A stretch of DNA of 64,000 nucleotides, from assembly GCF_900114015.1 (NCBI RefSeq), contig NZ_FORN01000018.1, forward strand, positions 30,110-94,109, given 5' to 3'. The DNA comes from Caulobacter sp. UNC279MFTsu5.1 (GTDB lineage: Bacteria; Pseudomonadota; Alphaproteobacteria; Caulobacterales; Caulobacteraceae). Under the pieces are notes generated by a model. That model saw only the letters and a program-made list of their open reading frames with translations. It was not told the origin of the DNA and searched no databases. Positions 58,803-64,000 of the stretch are shown here, in pieces (positions within the stretch are counted from its first letter, which is position 1; each line of letters begins with the position of its first letter). Both the position numbers and the translations under genes were made by a program.

Positions 58803-61800
58803 TCAGAGGATGAAGTCCGACGTCGTCAAACCTTGATGGCCGGCCAGCTCGAAGATCGAGGCGGCCTGGCCGCTGTTGTCGGTATAGAGCAGAACCACCG
58901 TGCGATCGCCCTGCGCGTCGTAGAACACGGCCATGTCGCCGGCGTGGCCGGTCTGGTTGTTCAGGGTGAAGCCCTGGTCGCCGGCCAGGCCGGTGTTGGC
59001 GTCGATCCCCGACAGGTCGATCCGGTCGCCAGCCCCGAAGTCGAGGATGACGTCCCGGCCGGTCGGCGCGGAGTCCGAGGCCGCGGCGAACACGAAGGTG
59101 TCGGCGCCGAGGCCGCCCGTCAGCAGGTCCGCCCCGCCACCGCCGGAGATCACGTCGGCCCCCGCCCCGCCGATCAGGCTGTTGCCGAACTGCGAGCCGC
59201 TCAGGGTCACGCCGGCCGTCGCCGCGGAGGCGTCCACGTTCTCGAAGCTGGAGACATAGGTCGCGCCGGCGATCTGGCTGGAGGACAGGTTGGCCAGGTT
59301 CACCACGGCCCCGACCTTCAGGACCAGGGTGTCGCGGCCCGCGCCGCCGTCGATCACGTAGTCGGCCGCGTCGTAGACGATCCGGTCGGCGCCGTCGCCG
59401 CCGCGCTGCTGGTCGCCGTCGGCCCCGCCGTCGAGGACGTCGTCGCCCGCGCCCCCGGCCAGGGTGTCGAAGCCCGCGCCGCCGACCAGGGTGTCGGCGA
59501 ACGCCCCGCCCGTCAGGCTGTTGTTGTAGGCCGAGCCGGTCAGGGTCACGCCGGCCGTCGCGCCCGAGGCGTCGACGTCTTCGAAGCCCGTCACATAGGC
59601 CCCGCCGGCGATCTGGCTGGTCGACATGTTGGCCAGGTTGACGGTCGCGCCGACGTTCAGGATCAGCGTGTCCCGGTCCGCGCCGCCGTCGATCACATAG
59701 TCGGCCGCGTCGTAGACGATCCGGTCGGCCCCCGCGCCGCCGCGCTGGTAGTCGCCGTCGAGCCCGCCGTCCAGGAAGTCGGCCCCGGCCCCGCCGGTGA
59801 GCGTGTCGTAGCCCGCCAGCCCCCGCAGCGTATCGGCCCCGTCGCCGCCGTCGATCACGTCCTTCAGCAGCCCGCCGGTATAGGTGGTGTCCTTGCCGGC
59901 CGCGTCGGTGAAGCTGTTGGCCTGCAGTAGCGCCCCCGACAGGGTGCGGTTGTCGCCGGCCTCGCCCACCGTGACGCTGACGGTGATCGGGGCGGTGAAA
60001 CCGCCATGGCCGTCCGAGGCGGTGTAGGTGAAGCTGTCGACCACCGACTGGCCGGCGGCCAGCTGGTCGAAGGCGTCGGCGTCGGCCACGTAGCGGACCT
60101 GGCCGTTCTCGAGGCTGATGGAGGCGCCCAGGGCCGACTTGGCGCCCGACAGGGCCGCGATGGTCAGGCTGTCCAGGTCGACGTCGTGGTCGTTGGCCAG
60201 CACGTCGACCAGGATCGAGCCGTCCTCGGCGACGCCGGCCGCGTCGGCCGCCCCGACCGGCGCGTCGTTGACCGCCGCGACGCCCAGCTGGACCGTCACC
60301 ACGCCCGACACCCCGCCGAACGCGTCGTGCGCGGTGTAGGTGAAGCTGTCGCCGCCGTTGTAGTTGGCGTTGGCGGTGTAGACGAACGAGCCGTCGGCGT
60401 TCAGCACCAGGATCCCGTAGGTCGGGCCTTGGCCCAGCACCGCGCTCAGGACGTCGCTGTTGGCGTCGCTGTCGTTGGCCAGCACGCCGTGGGCGGCGTC
60501 GACCGTCAGCACCGCGTCCTCGTTGACCGTGAACACCCCGTCCAGGGTGGCGACCGGGGCGGTGTTGATCGACAGCAGGGCCAGGATCGCGTCGTGGTCG
60601 GTGGGTTGGTCGATCGCCGCCTGGCCGGTGTTGAGGTGGACGTTGTCGAACACCGCCCCGTCCCTGAGGCTCTGCGAGACCAGCAGGTTGTCGATCTGCT
60701 GGGCGTTACCCTCGAAGATGTAGGAGTAGCGCTCCTCGGGGCTCAGGGTGCGGGCCAGGTTGTAGAGGTCGCCATTGGCCTCCAGCAGGGTCAGGGTCTG
60801 CTCGTAGTAATAGCCGTTGAAGTCGCCCATCACCGTGACGTGGGCGTCCGGATCGGCGGCCAGCAGGCCCTGGACGTAGTCGCGCACCGCCGTGGTCTGG
60901 TCGATGCGGCGGTCGTCGCCGTTGGTGACCGCCGGCTGGTTGGCGCCGAACAGCGGGTCGCTGCCGCCGCGCGAATAGTTGTGCACGTCGATGGCGGTGA
61001 CCGTCTCGCCGTGGAACACGAACTCGGCGGCCAGCGGGTTGCGGCTGTTGTGGAAGGCGTCGGTGGTTCCGGTGGTGTCCTGGATCAGCCGGACCGAGCC
61101 CTCGACATAATCCACCCGGTCGGCGCGATAGAGGAAGGCGCTGCGGATGTTGCCGTTGCTTTGCCCGCCGGTGCTGTTGGGCGTGGTCGGGGCGACCTCG
61201 ACCCAGCTGTAGTGCGGGCCGCCGGCCGCCTCGATGGCCGCCACCAGCTTGTTCAGGGTCGCCGCGCCGCTGAGGTCCGAGCCGGTCCCGACGCCGTCGG
61301 CGTCCTGGATCTCCTCGACGCCCAGGATGTCGGGCGCGCCCAGGTTATGGGCGATGTCGGCGGCCAGGGCCGCGAACTTGGCGTCCGGGTCCAGCGGCGA
61401 GATGTTTTCCAGGTTGTAGGCGCCGATCGCCAGGTGGCTGGCGTCGCCGGCCAGGCTGGTGGTCTCCAGCGGCAGGGGCCCGTTGCTGGTGGTGGTCTGG
61501 ACCGCGATCGGCAGCACCTCGTACGCGCCGCCGAAATAGCTGACCACGCCGGTCACGTCGCCCAGGTGGTCGCCCAGCACGTAGCCGGCCGAGAAGCCCG
61601 GGTTCACGCCGCTGTCGGCATAGACCAGGATCCGCTCGGGATTGTTGTCGCCGTCCGACACGGTGACGCCGCCGCGACCGTTCAGCCCCGTGGCGTCGGC
61701 GCCGTTGTCGGCCACCACCCAGGTTTGGCCCTGATAGGTCGCGCCCGTCGCCTGGGCGTTGTGGACGGTGACCAGCATGCCCTCGATCGACTCGTAGAAG

Positions 61801-63137
61801 TCGACGCCGTCCGTGGCCGGATCGAAGCTGCCCAGATGGTCGTCGTCGATCACCGTGTGGGGGATGGCCCGGCCGCCCGCCCCCAGCACGGTGGCCGCCA
61901 CCGTCCCCGTGCCGATCACGCTGACGCTCGGGGCGGTGATCTCGGTGATCGACAGGTTGCTGGCGACGCCGCCGTTATATTCGTCGACCGCGCCGGTCAC
62001 CTGCACTAGGTCGCCGACCTGGACGGTCGGGATGGCGTTGGTGAACACGAAGATGGCGTCCGAGGTGGCGTCGTCGCCGTCGCCGAAAGCGTCCTGGATC
62101 CAGAAGCCGCGCGAGCCGGTGGTGTCGATGGCCGTCACCACCCCCCGGGTCGAGACCATCTGGCCGTCATAGGCCGAGACGTGTCCGGCGCCCTGGATGT
62201 CGTAGATCGCCAGCGGGGCGAAATCGTCGTTGACGATGGTTCCCTGGCCGACCGCGTCGATCAGGACCGCCGCGCCGCTGGTGACCACCAGGTTGGAGAG
62301 ATTGACCGTGAAGGTTTCGTTCGGCTCGGCCGTCACGTCGCCGTGGAGCGTCACCGAGACGGTCTGGCTGGCCGGGCCGCCGGCCGCGAAGGTCAGGGTT
62401 CCGTGGGTCTCGGCGTAGTCGGTCCCGGCCTGGGCCGAACCGTCGTGGGTGGCGAAGTCGACGGTGAAGGCGCCGGTGGTGTTGGTGCGGGTGACCGTGA
62501 AGGTCATCACCTGGTCGCCGGAATCGCCTTCGGCCAGGGTGACGTCGCTGATCGAGACGTTGGCGCTGGGCACGCCGCCGTCGGTGACCGTGAAGCCGGT
62601 CTTGTAGGGAACCGGCACGCCGTCATCGAGCGTCCAGTTGGCCGAATTGGCGATGGCCGACAGGATCGCGGCCTTGGTCCCCGTGGTGGTCCCGACATAG
62701 GCGCCGTTGTCGGTCCCGAAGGCCAGGGCGGTGCTGCCGGCCGCCAGGCCGGTCGGGATGGCCGAGGTGTTGGAATTGGTCGCGTCGCCGGCGTAGGTCG
62801 TGTTGCCGTCGGCGAAGTCCAGGGCGAACAGCGGCGTCGCCGACGGGCCCGAGCCCTGGTAGGCGATGATCTGGTCGCCCGAGGTCGAGGGGTTCAGCGA
62901 GCCGGTCAGGCCCGTGACCGTGATCACCGTGCCCGCCGCCGCGCCGCCGGCCGGGGCGGTGTAGGTGTAGACCCCCTCGCCGGCCCGGAAGCCGCCCGCC
63001 GCCAGCCAGCCGTTGTCGGTGAAGCTGATGACCGTGCCGGCTTCGACCGCCTGCAGCAGCACGAACGAGAACGACTTGCCGGCGGTGTCGGCGCTGTAGC
63101 CGATCAGGGCGAGATCGCCCACGGTCAGGGTGGTCAT
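58803..63137 (-). CDS. Giant extracellular endonuclease (ExeM/NucH type) with RTX repeats
   Basis: A 1444-residue secreted protein. Its approximate domains in order are: an N-terminal lamin-tail-like region (residues 1-180); a Calx-beta domain (200-305); an OB-fold/DUF region with a WVVADNGADATGLNGRGG type segment (310-560); an endonuclease/exonuclease/phosphatase domain (570-860) with AYNLENIS, GVEEIQD, VMGDFNGYY and a terminal DHDAILALL; two cadherin-like repeats ending in DSFTYTA-type strands (860-1080); and RTX glycine-aspartate repeats (1095-1340), including GGAGADFLDGG and a 120-residue block present twice. The C-terminus has no signal peptide counterpart at the N-terminus, so type I secretion through a C-terminal signal is expected, as for RsaA. 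No type I secretion genes are adjacent. It probably degrades extracellular DNA. Confidence 0.93.
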   Translation of the reverse strand: MTTLTVGDLALIGYSADTAGKSFSFVLLQAVEAGTVISFTDNGWLAAGGFRAGEGVYTYTAPAGGAAAGTVITVTGLTGSLNPSTSGDQIIAYQGSGPSATPLFALDFADGNTTYAGDATNSNTSAIPTGLAAGSTALAFGTDNGAYVGTTTGTKAAILSAIANSANWTLDDGVPVPYKTGFTVTDGGVPSANVSISDVTLAEGDSGDQVMTFTVTRTNTTGAFTVDFATHDGSAQAGTDYAETHGTLTFAAGGPASQTVSVTLHGDVTAEPNETFTVNLSNLVVTSGAAVLIDAVGQGTIVNDDFAPLAIYDIQGAGHVSAYDGQMVSTRGVVTAIDTTGSRGFWIQDAFGDGDDATSDAIFVFTNAIPTVQVGDLVQVTGAVDEYNGGVASNLSITEITAPSVSVIGTGTVAATVLGAGGRAIPHTVIDDDHLGSFDPATDGVDFYESIEGMLVTVHNAQATGATYQGQTWVVADNGADATGLNGRGGVTVSDGDNNPERILVYADSGVNPGFSAGYVLGDHLGDVTGVVSYFGGAYEVLPIAVQTTTSNGPLPLETTSLAGDASHLAIGAYNLENISPLDPDAKFAALAADIAHNLGAPDILGVEEIQDADGVGTGSDLSGAATLNKLVAAIEAAGGPHYSWVEVAPTTPNSTGGQSNGNIRSAFLYRADRVDYVEGSVRLIQDTTGTTDAFHNSRNPLAAEFVFHGETVTAIDVHNYSRGGSDPLFGANQPAVTNGDDRRIDQTTAVRDYVQGLLAADPDAHVTVMGDFNGYYYEQTLTLLEANGDLYNLARTLSPEERYSYIFEGNAQQIDNLLVSQSLRDGAVFDNVHLNTGQAAIDQPTDHDAILALLSINTAPVATLDGVFTVNEDAVLTVDAAHGVLANDSDANSDVLSAVLGQGPTYGILVLNADGSFVYTANANYNGGDSFTYTAHDAFGGVSGVVTVQLGVAAVNDAPVGAADAAGVAEDGSILVDVLANDHDVDLDSLTIAALSGAKSALGASISLENGQVRYVADADAFDQLAAGQSVVDSFTYTASDGHGGFTAPITVSVTVGEAGDNRTLSGALLQANSFTDAAGKDTTYTGGLLKDVIDGGDGADTLRGLAGYDTLTGGAGADFLDGGLDGDYQRGGAGADRIVYDAADYVIDGGADRDTLILNVGATVNLANMSTSQIAGGAYVTGFEDVDASGATAGVTLTGSAYNNSLTGGAFADTLVGGAGFDTLAGGAGDDVLDGGADGDQQRGGDGADRIVYDAADYVIDGGAGRDTLVLKVGAVVNLANLSSSQIAGATYVSSFENVDASAATAGVTLSGSQFGNSLIGGAGADVISGGGGADLLTGGLGADTFVFAAASDSAPTGRDVILDFGAGDRIDLSGIDANTGLAGDQGFTLNNQTGHAGDMAVFYDAQGDRTVVLLYTDNSGQAASIFELAGHQGLTTSDFIL

Positions 63138-63407
63138 GCGTTTCCTCCGAAGGGGTCTTGTTCTGGACGGTCGCCGCTGGGGCCTGAATCTGGGTCTTGG
63201 ATGGGCCGAGTGTTCTAGGCGCTTTCAACAAGGCCGCGATCTCGATCCAACCTAGAAGCGCTCGATGACAGGACGATGTCGAAGTTTTCAGCATTTCGCA
63301 ATCGAGAGATCATGGCGTATCTTCGATGAATTGCATCCATAAGCCTATAATATAGCGTGATATGGAAACGTTATTTGCATAGTTCGCATATGTCATGGTG
63401 ATAGACT

Positions 63408-63602
63408 TTGGGTTCCGATTTGAGATCGAGCCCATTTGGAACGCGGACGTTTCGAATATCCTTGATACGGCAGGCGGAACGACGACTGTCGGCGGCGGTC
63501 GCAATCCCTCAGGATGCGCTGCGAAGATTGCAACCGGAAGCGGCTCGCGTCGGCCTAGAAGGAAGTTCTTACTTACTTGATCAAGGAGTGGACGCGAGCT
63601 GA
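63408..63602 (+). pseudogene. Possible gene remnant or tiny ORF upstream of the nuclease
   Basis: A 64-codon ORF (TTG start) whose second half, LIRQAERRLSAAVAIPQDALRRLQPEA, looks protein-like and amphipathic, while its first half does not. I do not recognise a family. It lies in an 863-bp stretch (63138-64000) without any convincing gene. The AT-rich 63300-63420 part may hold the nuclease promoter. Confidence 0.2.
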
Positions 63603-63676
63603 CCCCACGCGCCAACGCTCGATTGATTGGCGCCCGGCGACCGGGCCGTGACGCCGCGCCCGATGGGCCGGGCCAT

Positions 63677-63726
63677 GCACTCACGGTGGAGCGCCGGCCG
63701 GTTTGCAGGGCGCTTGCTGTGAGTGC
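63677..63726. repeat. Hairpin with GCACTCAC/GTGAGTGC ends
   Basis: GCACTCAC (63677-63684) pairs perfectly with GTGAGTGC (63719-63726), and AGCGCC with GGCGCT lies inside. It stands directly beside another large palindrome (63747-63833). Confidence 0.6.
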
Positions 63727-63746
63727 GCCCCCCAAAGTCGTCCGCC

Positions 63747-63833
63747 GACGGGGACGCGCCCCGGCGGCGTGTTCCCGGGTTTCGCACGGAGCCAGACGGG
63801 TTGGGGGACACGCCGCAAGGGCATGTCCCCGTC
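63747..63833. repeat. Imperfect palindrome with 30-bp arms
   Basis: The arm 63747-63776 begins GACGGGGAC. Its partner 63804-63833, ending GTCCCCGTC, matches it as reverse complement at 25 of 30 positions. The 27-nt loop has no clear structure. It could be a repeat unit or an RNA hairpin; there is no protein gene in this stretch. Confidence 0.65.
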
Positions 63834-64000
63834 AATGCGACGACCAAGCCACTGAAATCGCGGCGCTAAAACTTTATGCCCCGCACCCTCTCGGACCGGC
63901 CGTATCCTGGTGTCACCTCGTCGCGGGGAAAGGGCGCATGGCCAGCGACCGATGCGGCGGCGGGGGGCGATCGAGCGGGACTGGGCTGGAGGGGGTTACT

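Noticed and set aside
56503..58836. A 777-codon plus-strand frame over kefF and kefC
   Set aside because: It is the same strand in another frame. The composition is Arg/Pro/Gly-rich with no domain, while the true frames carry clear family motifs.
63938..64000. 5' end of a gene running off the right edge
   Set aside because: Two ATGs (63938 and 63952) open short frames to the end, but with about 20 codons nothing can be recognised.

Overview
The window is GC-rich, gene-dense bacterial chromosome with a composition typical of Caulobacterales. A Caulobacter-type alphaproteobacterium is the best fit, for four reasons: three TonB-dependent receptors, an OmpA-like protein with a very long polyproline linker, a SapC-family protein, and a hisS-hisZ-hisG cluster. 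I see no rRNA, tRNA, CRISPR array, transposase, integrase or phage structural gene. The genus is inferred from gene content and family resemblance, not from a database search.

Layout, left to right. 1-9.2 kb: 5' end of AMP nucleosidase, a dicarboxylate/amino acid symporter, nrdB, a glutathione S-transferase, a TSUP transporter, a hemolysin III/PAQR protein, a patatin-like phospholipase and envelope proteins. 9.3-17 kb: nrdA, an OmpA-like porin, and a TetR-HlyD-ABC-ABC2 efflux operon whose genes overlap by 4 bp and which is preceded by a perfect 26-bp operator palindrome. 17-27 kb: a serine hydrolase, two divergent CPA2 K+/H+ antiporters around a small XRE regulator, a PCuAC copper chaperone, an M13 peptidase, and a divergent DUF3237/LysR pair. 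27-31.2 kb: hisS-hisZ-hisG, preceded by a short His-rich leader peptide that looks like a histidine attenuator. 31.3-34.2 kb: an AT-rich orphan gene followed by about 1 kb of repeats. 34-46 kb: a TonB receptor, pgi, a DUF1353 lipoprotein, a DsbD/ScsB-type reductase, SapC, a ZnuD-like TonB receptor with a Zur-like site, and an acid phosphatase. 46-54.6 kb: GNAT, aguB and aguA (putrescine synthesis) interrupted by an AT-richer DUF4145 gene on the other strand, a large TonB receptor and a GT39-type glycosyltransferase. 54.7-64 kb: 3-oxoacid CoA-transferase, kefF-kefC, and a 1444-residue RTX extracellular nuclease followed by about 860 bp without a supported gene.

Regulation can be read at several loci. 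Paired NrdR-like boxes with 31-bp spacing precede both nrdA and nrdB, which lie more than 5 kb apart. There are also a TetR-family operator, a Zur-like palindrome and the His leader. At least three families of long palindromic intergenic repeats recur in the window. One family has been read into the 3' end of a GNAT gene, giving it a repeat-derived tail.

The two clearest foreign-looking genes are single AT-rich ORFs (31370-33001 and 48344-49207), each set in housekeeping context. The second carries a DUF4145 domain and a zinc-ribbon-like N-terminus. Neither amounts to a recognisable complete defence system from this sequence alone.
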